Assembly: GCA_963808125.1 (NCBI GenBank)
Contig: CAWEEP010000016.1
Span: 1-15,817 of the forward strand
Direction: 5' to 3'
From: CAWEEP01 sp963808125
GTDB taxonomy: Bacteria; Chloroflexota; Dormibacteria; Aeolococcales; Aeolococcaceae
Length of the DNA: 15,817 bases
In this document: positions 1 to 7,605 of the stretch, one piece after another
Layout of the letters: each line of letters starts with the position of its first letter
Numbering within the stretch: position 1 is the first letter of the stretch
The notes under the pieces: model-generated
What the model was told of the DNA's origin: nothing
The model's database searches: none
The model's input: only the letters and a program-made list of their open reading frames with translations
Made by a program: the position numbers and the translations under genes

Positions 1-34
1 TGGCCACCCGCCCGCCATGGACGGCGGGCCTGCC

Positions 35-40
35 TATACT
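35..40 (+). promoter_or_regulatory. -10 hexamer of yggT, leaderless-type
   Basis: The hexamer TATACT (5 of 6 to TATAAT) lies 6 nt before the GTG at 47. With normal -10 to +1 spacing, transcription would begin at or next to the start codon, so the mRNA would be leaderless. There is no Shine-Dalgarno sequence before the GTG and no clear -35 box. The same spacing recurs before other genes in this window. Confidence 0.45.
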
Positions 41-46
41 CGCGAC

Positions 47-611
47 GTGTCCACGATCTTCAACCTCATCTCCACCATCCTCAACATCCTGGCGCTGATC
101 GTCCTGGTGCGGGTCTTTCTCTCGTGGTTCCCCAACGTCAATCAGCGCAACCCGCTGGTGGTGGTGATACGGGCCGTCGCCGACCCCATCATCGCCCCCT
201 TCCGCGGCCTGCTGCCGACCTTCGCCGGCATGCTCGACCTCTCGCCGCTGATCGCCATCATCATCCTCGAGTTCGCTGGCCCAGGTCTTCCAGTCGCTGG
301 CATACGACTACGGGCTGTCGATCGGCTTCGTGGTGGTCAGCGCCGTGGAGCAGCTGGTGCTGACCCTGATCATCATCGTCTGCATCATCGTGTTGCTGCG
401 GCTGGTGATCTCACTCTTCCATGCTGACCCGTGGCATCCCCTGACCATGGCCATCCGGGAGATGTCGCGCCCCTTCATCCGTCCCTTCACCGGCATGGTC
501 AACCGCAGCGCGTCGGTGGACATGGCGTCACTCCTCGCCTTCGTCGCGTATCTCATCCTGTACTTCGTCGCCCAGGCAGCCCTGAACCAGCTCGCCCAGC
601 TGCTGCTCTGA
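47..611 (+). CDS. YggT family membrane protein, two YggT repeats (one frameshift)
   Basis: Small integral membrane protein of the YggT family, whose members sit in the cytoplasmic membrane and are linked to cell division loci or osmotic stress; the exact role is unknown. The first YggT repeat (from the GTG at 47 to about 271) has the typical hydrophobic helix, then SWFPN, then a DPII-PFRGLLP segment. The second (about 330-611) repeats the design with DPWHPL and a RPFIRPF segment. The halves are in different frames. Dropping one base near 272-275 joins them into a 187-residue protein, the normal size for a two-repeat YggT. The frameshift is most likely a sequencing insertion, since both halves stay well conserved. 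GTG 47 is preferred over the ATG at 17 because it starts just before the first helix and lies 6 nt after TATACT. The gene converges on dnaE. Confidence 0.8.
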
Positions 612-632
612 CAGCCCCCGTCGCGGGACCGC

Positions 633-668
633 CCAGGCGCCCGCCGACCCCGTGTCAGCGGCGCCTGG
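633..668. terminator. Inverted repeat between convergent yggT and dnaE
   Basis: A perfect 9-bp inverted repeat, CCAGGCGCC at 633-641 and GGCGCCTGG at 660-668, has an 18-nt loop. It lies just past the yggT stop and covers the dnaE stop codon (655-657), where a bidirectional terminator would be expected. There is no T-tract on either side, so it would be a non-canonical terminator of the kind common in high-GC genomes. Confidence 0.45.
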
Positions 669-3600
669 CACCCTCGCGTTCGGGCGCCTTCTGCCGTTCC
701 ACCTCGACGCGGTACGCGCCGTCGCCGAGCAGGAACTCGACAGCCCGCTCCAGTGCCGGGCTGGGCTCGACGCCCCACCGCTCCCCGAGCACCACCTCCT
801 CGACGGCGCGGGGGCTCTGCACCTGGAGCGTCGTCGGCGCGTCGCCCCGGTGGCGCTCCAGCAGATCTCTCAGCGCGGGGAGGAGCTCCTCCTGGCCGGG
901 GTGCAGGCGCAGCCGGACCCGGCTGTTGCGCCGCCACGAGGCGAGCTGGGGATCGTCGAAGGCGTAGACGGCCTCGGCGATGATGTTGACCGGCTCCTGG
1001 TCGCCGTGTTCCTCCTCGTCCTCCGGGGCGCCCGGCGTCGATCGCCCACCGGCGGCGAGGCTGCCGCGGCCGGTCTGCACCCGGCCGCGCACGACCACCA
1101 CCTGGTCGAGACGGAGCAGCTCGGAGCACTCCTCGAAGGTGCGCGCGAAGACCACCACCTCGCAGGCGCCGCTCAGGTCCTCCAGAGTCATGAAGGCCAT
1201 GCGCTGGCCCGAGCTGCTGCGCCGCGGGATGAAGGAGCGGAGGTCGCGGATGGCCCCGCCCACCTGCACGTAGAGGCCGTCCAGGTGACTGCCCAGCTCA
1301 CCGATCGTGGTGTCGACGCGCTCATTGAGCTTCTCGGCGACGCGGCGCAGCGGGTGGTCGCTCAGGTAGATGCCGAGGTACTCGCGCTCCCAGCGCAGGC
1401 GCTCGTCGGCGGGGACCGGCGGCACCTCGGTGGCGGCTCCGAAGCCGTCGGTCGGCATCTCGGCGACGGCCCCCTCGACGGCGACGCCATCCCCGAACAG
1501 CGAGCCCTGGCCCAGCTCGCGCTCGCGGCGGACCTGGGTGGCCTGGTCCATGACGCGGTCGACGACGGCGAGGAGCATGCCCCGCTCGCCGAGGGTGTCG
1601 CAGGCGCCGCTGCGGATCAACGCCTCGAGCAGGCGCCGGTTAAGATCGCGGCCGGCGACACGCAGGCAGAGGTCGTAGAGGCTGCCGAACGGTCCGCCGC
1701 GGCGGCGCTCCTCGACCAGTTGCTCGATCACCTTCTCCCCGGCGTTCTTGATGTGGGCGAGGCCGTAGAGGATCTTGCCGCTGGCGGGGTCGCCAACCGA
1801 GAAGCCGACCTCGCTGCGGTTGACATCGGGCAGCCGGACCGTCAGGCCGCGATTGTGGGCGTCGAGGATGGTCTGCTTCAGCTTGTCGAAGTCGCCGGCG
1901 CGGCTGTTGAGCAAAGCCGCCATGTACTCCAGCGGGTAGTTGGCCTTGAGGTAGGCGGTCTGGTAGCCGATGAGCGCGTAGGCAAAGGCGTGTGACTTGT
2001 TGAAGCCGTACCCCGCGAAGAATCCGATGAGCTCGAAGATCTCGACGGCGGTCTTCTCCTCGACGCCGCGGGCGGCGGCGCCAGCCAGGAACTTCTGCCG
2101 CTGGCGGCCCATCTTCGCCTTGTCCTTCTTGCCCATGGCGGAGCGCAGCAGGTCCGCCTCGCCGAGGCTGAAGCCGGCCACAGCGGAGGCGATCTGCATC
2201 ACCTGGTCCTGGTAGATCATGGTCCCGTATGTTTCAGCCAGAACTGTCTCCATCTCGGGGAGCTGGTAGCTGACGGGCTCCTCGCCCCGCCTGCGCCGGA
2301 TGTACATCTCGACGACATGGCCCTCGATGGGGCCCGGGCGGTCGAGGGCGTTGGCGGCGGCGATGTCCTCCAGGGAGGCGGGCTGCATGTCGAGGAGGAT
2401 TCGCTTGGCGAAGGTCGCCTCCAGCTGGAAGACGCCGTGGGTGTCGGCCTTGCAGAGCAGCTCGTAGGTGGCGGCGTCGTCGAGGGGGAGCGTCTCGATG
2501 TCGACGTGCACCCCGCGCACCCTCTGGATGTTCTCCACCGCCTCGTCGATGACGGTGAGGTTGGTCAGCCCCAGGAAGTCGATCTTCAGCAGCCCGATCT
2601 GGCTGACACCCTTCATGTCGAACTGGGTGACGACGCCCTCGCTGCCCGAGGTGGAGCGGGCCAGGGGGACGATGGTGCTGAGCGGCTCGGCGCCGATGAC
2701 GACGCCCGCGGCATGGGTCGAAGCGTTGCGGGAGATGCCCTCGAGCCGCCGCGCGATGTCGATGACACTCTTCGCCCACGCCTCGCCGTCATAGAGGTCG
2801 CGAAGCTCGCGGGACTCGGTCATGGCCCGATCCAGGGTGATGCCGACCGAGGCGGGGACCAGCTTGGCGAGCCGGTCCACGTCGGGCAGGGGGACGTCGA
2901 GGACCCGGCCGACGTCGCGAATCGCCGCCCGCGCCGCCATGGTGCCGAAGGTGATGATCTGAGCGACACGGTCCTGGCCGTATTTCTCGGTGACGTACTT
3001 GAGGACGCGGTCGCGGCGGCGGTCGTCGAAGTCGATGTCGATGTCCGGCATCTCGACGCGCTCCAGGTTCAGGAATCGCTCGAAGATGAGGCCGTAGCGG
3101 AGGGGATCGATGCCGGTGATGCGCAGCACGTAGGAGACCAGGGAGCCGGCGGCGCTGCCGCGTCCCGGTCCCACCACGACGCCGTCCAGCCGCGCGGCGC
3201 GGATGAGGTCCCAGACGATGAGGAAGTAGGCGGCGAAGCCCGTCTGGTGGATGACGTCCAGCTCCATGTGGAGCCGCTCCAGCGCCGTCGCCGACGGCGC
3301 CTCGCCGTAACGCTCGCGCAGGCCGCGGTCGCAGAGCTCGGCGAGGTAGGAATCGGCGTCGTACCCTTCTGGGATCGGCGAGTAGGCGGGGAGGTGGTGC
3401 TTGCCCAGTTCCAGCTTCCAGTCGCAGCGGGCCGCCACCGCCACGGTGTTGGAGGCGGCCTCGCCGTAGGCCTGGAATCGCTGCCGCATCTCGGCGGCGC
3501 CGGCCAGGTAGAAGTTGGGCCCGTGGAAGCGGAGCCGCCCCACATCGTCACGACGCGAGCCGGTCTGGAGGCAGAGGAGGATGTCGTGGGCCTCGGCGTC

Positions 3601-4269
3601 CTCGGGATCGATGTAATGCGAGTCGTTGGTGCAGATCAGGGGGAGGCCCGTCCGCCGGGCGATCTCGATGAGCCCCTCGCGGACGGCGGCTTCTTCCTCG
3701 ATGCCGTGGTCCTGCAGCTCCAGGAAGTAGTTGTCGGCGCCGAGCATCTCCTGGTGCTGCCGGGCCACCCGCTCGGCGGCGTCGAGGTCGCCGGCGAGGA
3801 TGGCCTGGGGCAGTTCCCCGCTCAGGCAGCCGGAGAGGCAGATCAAGCCCTCGGCGTGCTCGGCGAGAAGCTGCTTGTCGATCCGCGGCCTGTAGTAGTA
3901 GCCGTCCAAGTGCGCTGTGCTGGAGAGGGCGATGAGGTTCTGGTAGCCCTTGGCGTTGCGGGCGAGCAGCACCAGGTGGTGGGGATCGCGGTCGGCCCTC
4001 CCCTCCTTGTCCCGGTGCGATCGCGGCGCCATGTAGACCTCGCAGCCGATGATCGGCTTGATGCCCGCCGCGCGCGCCGTGCTGTAGAGCTCGACGGCGC
4101 CATAGAGAACGCCGTGGTCGGTGACGGCGACGGCCGGCTGGCCCATGGCGACGGCCCGGGCCACCAGATCGGAGATGCGGGAGGCACCGTCCAGCAGCGA
4201 GTACTCAGTGTGGGAGTGGAGGTGGACGAAGGCGCCAGATCCCGCTGCCGCCGCCTCCTCGTCCGCCAT
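655..4269 (-). CDS. dnaE: DNA polymerase III subunit alpha (DnaE)
   Basis: Catalytic subunit of the replicative DNA polymerase, 1204 residues from the ATG at 4269. The N-terminal PHP domain shows HLHSHTEYS (H16, H18), TDHG (D51, H52), GCEVY (E77) and later HHLVLL and NDSHYI. Keeping these metal ligands suggests an active PHP 3'-5' exonuclease, as in mycobacterial DnaE1; the degenerate E. coli domain lacks them. The polymerase active site is PDIDIDFDD (aspartates 409, 411, 413), preceded by GPGRGSAAGSLVSY. A helix-hairpin-helix region and an OB fold follow; the OB fold carries an acidic, glycine-rich insertion rich in EDEEE. The frame is intact throughout, unlike several neighbours. ATG 4269 is chosen because AGGAGG lies upstream, although only 2 nt away; a GTG at 4311 would add 14 unconserved residues. 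It diverges from the lipoprotein gene and converges on yggT. Confidence 0.97.
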   Translation of the reverse strand: MADEEAAAAGSGAFVHLHSHTEYSLLDGASRISDLVARAVAMGQPAVAVTDHGVLYGAVELYSTARAAGIKPIIGCEVYMAPRSHRDKEGRADRDPHHLVLLARNAKGYQNLIALSSTAHLDGYYYRPRIDKQLLAEHAEGLICLSGCLSGELPQAILAGDLDAAERVARQHQEMLGADNYFLELQDHGIEEEAAVREGLIEIARRTGLPLICTNDSHYIDPEDAEAHDILLCLQTGSRRDDVGRLRFHGPNFYLAGAAEMRQRFQAYGEAASNTVAVAARCDWKLELGKHHLPAYSPIPEGYDADSYLAELCDRGLRERYGEAPSATALERLHMELDVIHQTGFAAYFLIVWDLIRAARLDGVVVGPGRGSAAGSLVSYVLRITGIDPLRYGLIFERFLNLERVEMPDIDIDFDDRRRDRVLKYVTEKYGQDRVAQIITFGTMAARAAIRDVGRVLDVPLPDVDRLAKLVPASVGITLDRAMTESRELRDLYDGEAWAKSVIDIARRLEGISRNASTHAAGVVIGAEPLSTIVPLARSTSGSEGVVTQFDMKGVSQIGLLKIDFLGLTNLTVIDEAVENIQRVRGVHVDIETLPLDDAATYELLCKADTHGVFQLEATFAKRILLDMQPASLEDIAAANALDRPGPIEGHVVEMYIRRRRGEEPVSYQLPEMETVLAETYGTMIYQDQVMQIASAVAGFSLGEADLLRSAMGKKDKAKMGRQRQKFLAGAAARGVEEKTAVEIFELIGFFAGYGFNKSHAFAYALIGYQTAYLKANYPLEYMAALLNSRAGDFDKLKQTILDAHNRGLTVRLPDVNRSEVGFSVGDPASGKILYGLAHIKNAGEKVIEQLVEERRRGGPFGSLYDLCLRVAGRDLNRRLLEALIRSGACDTLGERGMLLAVVDRVMDQATQVRRERELGQGSLFGDGVAVEGAVAEMPTDGFGAATEVPPVPADERLRWEREYLGIYLSDHPLRRVAEKLNERVDTTIGELGSHLDGLYVQVGGAIRDLRSFIPRRSSSGQRMAFMTLEDLSGACEVVVFARTFEECSELLRLDQVVVVRGRVQTGRGSLAAGGRSTPGAPEDEEEHGDQEPVNIIAEAVYAFDDPQLASWRRNSRVRLRLHPGQEELLPALRDLLERHRGDAPTTLQVQSPRAVEEVVLGERWGVEPSPALERAVEFLLGDGAYRVEVERQKAPEREGARRR

Positions 4270-4345
4270 CGCCTCCTGCCGTCCCGCCTTCGAACACCCG
4301 TACGGTACCACCGCCGCCGGATGACTCGGGCTGCGGGGCTGGACG

Positions 4346-4351
4346 TATTCT
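4346..4351 (+). promoter_or_regulatory. -10 hexamer of the lipoprotein gene, leaderless-type
   Basis: TATTCT (5 of 6 to the -10 consensus) ends 7 nt before the ATG at 4359 and 4 nt before the GTG at 4356. A -35-like ATGACT lies at 4321-4326 with a long 19-nt spacer. The spacing favours ATG 4359 as a leaderless start. Confidence 0.4.
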
Positions 4352-4358
4352 GAGGGTG

Positions 4359-4838
4359 ATGTCAGGGGCGATGCGGAGAGCCCTGGTCGCCACGGCAGCC
4401 GTCCTGGTGGCGGCGATCGCCGGCTGCGGTCAGGCGCCCGCCGAGGGCGGCATCAGCACCCCCACGCCGATCGCCCTTGGCGAGCAGCTCGGCGCGACGA
4501 CCGGCGCGGACGGGTGGGTCACGGTGGTCACCGGCCGGGGGGACGGCGAGCTCCAGGTGACCGTCACCGTCACCGGCCCGCTGACCGTCGAGGGCGGCTG
4601 CATCCCCTCCCTGACGGCGTGGGTCGACGCCAGTGACGGCTCGCCGGTGCCGACGCCGACGCCCTCCGGCCTCCAGATGCACTGCATGGCCATCGCGCTG
4701 ATCCCGGTCGCCGCCGGTGCGACCAAGGCGTTCAGCGCCGACGTCCCGATGCCCCCGGACCCCGGCACCTACATCACCCACGGCCTGCTGCAGACGCTCG
4801 GCGGCGAGGCGATCCCCGCCGTCACGATCACGCTCTGA
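4359..4838 (+). CDS. Small secreted lipoprotein of unknown function
   Basis: A protein of 159 residues that I do not assign to a named family. The N-terminus is a classic type II signal peptide: basic MRR, a hydrophobic Ala/Val/Leu stretch, then the lipobox IAGC, so the mature protein would be lipid-anchored outside the cytoplasmic membrane. The mature part has Val/Thr-rich beta-strand-like segments and a short PTPTPS stretch, suggesting a small beta-sandwich domain. Two more cysteines (in GGCIPS and MHCMA) could form a disulfide. A GTG at 4356 and an ATG at 4371 are alternative starts; all three keep the signal peptide. The gene stands alone between divergent dnaE and the convergent methyltransferase gene, whose stop is only 9 nt away. 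Confidence 0.8.
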   Translation: MSGAMRRALVATAAVLVAAIAGCGQAPAEGGISTPTPIALGEQLGATTGADGWVTVVTGRGDGELQVTVTVTGPLTVEGGCIPSLTAWVDASDGSPVPTPTPSGLQMHCMAIALIPVAAGATKAFSADVPMPPDPGTYITHGLLQTLGGEAIPAVTITL

Positions 4839-4847
4839 GCCGCCGCC

Positions 4848-6137
4848 TCAGCTCTCCCGGCGCAGCGCCACGACGGATTCCACATGGCTGGTCTGCGGGA
4901 ACATGTCGACGAGGTCGAACGAGTCGATGGCATAGGGGCCCGTGGTGACGAGGACATGGAGGTCGCGGGCCAGGGTGGCGGGGTCGCAGGATATGTAGAC
5001 GACGCGTGGGGGCCCGGCCAGCGCCAGCCAGCCGGTGACCTGGCCGCCGCAGCCGGCCCGGGGCGGGTCGATGACGAGCCGGTCGACGGGCGCCGACGCC
5101 GCCACCCGCGGCAGTGCCGTCTCCACCGGTTGGGCGACGTAGCTCAGTCGGTCGCCGACGTCGTTGATGCGGGCGTTGAGCCGCCCCATGCGCACCGCGC
5201 CGGGATTGCTCTCGATGCAGACGACCTGCCGCGCCCGCGCGGCCATGACGACGGCGAGTACCCCGATCCCCGCGTAGCCGTCGATGATGCGCTGCCCGCC
5301 GATGTCTCCCAGCGCGTTGAGGACGCAGCCGTAGAGGGTGTCGAGATGGTCCCAGCTGACCTGGATGAACGAATCCGGGGACACCCGGAAGGACCGCCCC
5401 CGCCAGTGCAGGGTGGTCAGGTTGGTGCTCCAGCGCTCGGGCGCGGGGAGTTCCGCCACCAGCCGGTCGATCACCGCCCTGTCCAGCGCCGCCTCCGGCT
5501 TGGCGCGCAGCAGCAGCTCGTCGCCGTCCTCCCCGGCCGTGACGTGGAGGACGGTCATGGCCTCAGAGCCGCCGCCGCGGACGAGCTCACGGAGCTGTGG
5601 AAGCCGGTCGGTGATGCTGCGGTGGTGGATCAGACAGCTCTCGACCGCGATGGGGTGCCAGCTGCGCGCCCGGTTGAAGCCGAGGCCGGCGGCCTCCGTC
5701 CCGCCCCTCCCGCGGACGACGTGGAACTCGCCGCGCCACCGGTAGTGCCACGGGTCGGGCATGCCGTGGAGCCGCAGCGTGGGGACGGCGACCCGCTCCC
5801 GTCGCAGGGCGTCGAGGACGACGTCCCGCTTCAGCAGCAGCTGCCTCTCGGGCGCGATGTGCTGGAGCTGGCAGCCGCCGCAGTCGGGGACGTAGGGGCA
5901 GGGTGGGACGAGGCGGTCGGGAGACGCCTCGACCACCCGCTCGACACGGCAGAACCAGCTCCTGCCCTTGGAGAAGGTGAGCGACACCTCCACCAGCTCG
6001 CCGGGGATGGCCCCGCTGACGAACAGCGTCCGCTCATCTGAGTGGGCGAGGCAGAGACCGCCATGGACCATGCCCTCGCAGCGGACCACCCGGCGGTCGC
6101 CGCGGCGGAGGACGCCGTCAGCCGGCGAGTCGCTCAC
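4848..6137 (-). CDS. rlmD: TrmA/RlmD-family RNA uracil-5-methyltransferase
   Basis: SAM-dependent enzyme making 5-methyluridine in 23S rRNA (RlmD/RlmC type) or tRNA (TrmA type), 429 residues. An N-terminal TRAM RNA-binding domain (about residues 10-70) is followed by the [4Fe-4S] cluster cysteines C80, C86 and C89, with C168 as the likely fourth ligand. The SAM-binding motif is IDGYAGIG, followed by DPPRAGC, the catalytic nucleophile C384 in YISCDPATLARDL, and the terminal DMFPQTSHVE motif with the general-base glutamate. The iron-sulfur cysteines and TRAM domain favour the RlmD/RlmC branch over TrmA; the target base cannot be read from sequence. The start codon lies inside the 3' end of gatB (20-nt overlap), so the two are probably translationally coupled. 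The frame is intact. Confidence 0.92.
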   Translation of the reverse strand: MSDSPADGVLRRGDRRVVRCEGMVHGGLCLAHSDERTLFVSGAIPGELVEVSLTFSKGRSWFCRVERVVEASPDRLVPPCPYVPDCGGCQLQHIAPERQLLLKRDVVLDALRRERVAVPTLRLHGMPDPWHYRWRGEFHVVRGRGGTEAAGLGFNRARSWHPIAVESCLIHHRSITDRLPQLRELVRGGGSEAMTVLHVTAGEDGDELLLRAKPEAALDRAVIDRLVAELPAPERWSTNLTTLHWRGRSFRVSPDSFIQVSWDHLDTLYGCVLNALGDIGGQRIIDGYAGIGVLAVVMAARARQVVCIESNPGAVRMGRLNARINDVGDRLSYVAQPVETALPRVAASAPVDRLVIDPPRAGCGGQVTGWLALAGPPRVVYISCDPATLARDLHVLVTTGPYAIDSFDLVDMFPQTSHVESVVALRRES

Positions 6138-7605
6138 GGAGAAGCCGGTTCACCAGCCTGGCGTCGGCTCTCCCACGCGTCGCCTTCATGACCTGGCCGA
6201 CCAGGCTCTGCAGCGCCGGCTCCTTGCCGCCCCGGAAGTCGGCGGCGGCTGCGGCGTTGGCGGCGATGACGGAGTTGACGATGCGACCGATCTCCTCCGT
6301 GTCGCTGACCTGGGCCAGCCCGCGCTCCCTGACCACCGACTCCGCGTCGCCGCCACTCATGTAGAGCTCCTCGAGGAGTTGCTTGGCAGTGGAGCCGTTG
6401 ATGCTGCCCGCCTCCACCAGGCCGATCAGGGCCGCCAGCCCCTCCACACCGAGGCCGCTGCGAGAGACCGGCGTGCGCGTTTCGCGGCTGAGCCGGGCCA
6501 CCTCCCCCATCAGCCAGTTGGCCGCCGCCTTGGCGGAAACCCCCGCCGCCACCAGGGCCTCGAAGCTGCGGGCGTCATCCCGCTCGGCGGTGATGATGGC
6601 GGCGTCATAGGCGGAGAGGCCGTGCTCCTTGCGCAGCCGCTCGACGAGCTGCTGGGGCAGCTCGGGCAAGCCGGCGCGGACCCGCTCGACGAAGTCCCGG
6701 CTCAGCTGCAGTGGCGGCAGGTCGGGCTCCGGGAAGTAGCGGTAGTCGTGGGCGTACTCCTTGCTGCGCTGGCCGATGGTGGCGCCCCGCGCCTCCACCC
6801 AGCCCCTCGTCTCCTGGGCAATGGTCTGTCCCTGGTCGAGCAGGCGGCCCTGGCGGACGATCTCGAACTCCAGCGCCCGCTGCACGGCGCGGAAGGAGTT
6901 CATGTTCTTCACCTCGACCTTGACGCCCAGGCCCGTCTCCCCGCGGGGCCGCAGCGAGACGTTGGCGTCGCAGCGGAACGACCCCTGCTCCAGGTTGCCA
7001 TCGTTGACACCGATATAGACCAGGATCTGGCGCAGCCGGACCAGGTACTCGCGCGCCTGCTCGGGACTGCGCAGGTCGGGCTCGCCGACGATCTCCATGA
7101 GGGGCACGCCGCAGCGGTTGAGATCGACCAGGGAGCTCCGCGCCTGCTGCAGGATGTCGCCGGCGTGCTGCAGGGTGCCGGTGTCCTCCTCGAGGTGGAC
7201 CCGCGTGATGCCGCAGCGCACCTCCTGCCCGTCGACGGCGAAGGTGAGGTGGCCATCGTGCGACATCGGCATGTCGAATTGCGAGATCTGGTAGCCCTTG
7301 GGGAGGTCGGGATAGAAGTAGTTCTTGCGGTCGAACTTGGTGAACTCGGGGATCTCGCAGTCGAGGGCGAGAGCGGTGCGCACGGTGTACTCGACAGCGA
7401 CGCGGTTCATCACCGGCAGCGCCCCGGGGAGCCCGAGGCAGACCGGGCAGCAGTTGCTGTTCGGCGGCGCGTCGATGTACTCGGCGCTGCAGGTGCAGAA
7501 CATCTTGCTGCGGGTGAGCAGCTGGCCGTGGACCTCCAGGCCGATGACCGGCTCGAAGCGTTCCAGGATGGAGTCGATGAGCCCGACCGCGCTGGTCTGG
7601 GTCAT
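6118..7605 (-). CDS. gatB: Asp-tRNA(Asn)/Glu-tRNA(Gln) amidotransferase subunit GatB
   Basis: tRNA-binding and kinase subunit of GatCAB, which activates Glu-tRNA(Gln) or Asp-tRNA(Asn) with ATP and transfers ammonia delivered by GatA. Length is 495 residues, normal for GatB. Near the N-terminus are FEPVIGLEVHGQL and the zinc site FCTCSAEY...CCPVCLG (C37, C39, C53, C56). KNYFYPDLPKGYQISQFD, LEEDTGTLQH, LVDLNRCGVPLMEIV and GSFRCDANVSLRP are the conserved cradle-domain motifs. The C-terminal helical and YqeY-like tail domains cover about the last 150 residues. Its ATG overlaps the gatA stop as ATGA, so translation is coupled. The frame is intact. Having GatCAB implies that Gln-tRNA or Asn-tRNA (or both) is made by the indirect transamidation route. 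Confidence 0.97.
   Translation of the reverse strand: MTQTSAVGLIDSILERFEPVIGLEVHGQLLTRSKMFCTCSAEYIDAPPNSNCCPVCLGLPGALPVMNRVAVEYTVRTALALDCEIPEFTKFDRKNYFYPDLPKGYQISQFDMPMSHDGHLTFAVDGQEVRCGITRVHLEEDTGTLQHAGDILQQARSSLVDLNRCGVPLMEIVGEPDLRSPEQAREYLVRLRQILVYIGVNDGNLEQGSFRCDANVSLRPRGETGLGVKVEVKNMNSFRAVQRALEFEIVRQGRLLDQGQTIAQETRGWVEARGATIGQRSKEYAHDYRYFPEPDLPPLQLSRDFVERVRAGLPELPQQLVERLRKEHGLSAYDAAIITAERDDARSFEALVAAGVSAKAAANWLMGEVARLSRETRTPVSRSGLGVEGLAALIGLVEAGSINGSTAKQLLEELYMSGGDAESVVRERGLAQVSDTEEIGRIVNSVIAANAAAAADFRGGKEPALQSLVGQVMKATRGRADARLVNRLLRERLAG

Noticed and set aside
652..1995. 447-codon plus-strand frame over the dnaE 3' end
   Set aside because: Mirror of dnaE; no recognisable domain and it would begin inside the convergent terminator region.
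2317..4353. Long open frame (678 codons) on the plus strand, opposite dnaE
   Set aside because: It is antisense to a fully conserved DnaE; the translation is Val/Gly/Asp-rich without family motifs, the usual mirror of GC-rich codon use.
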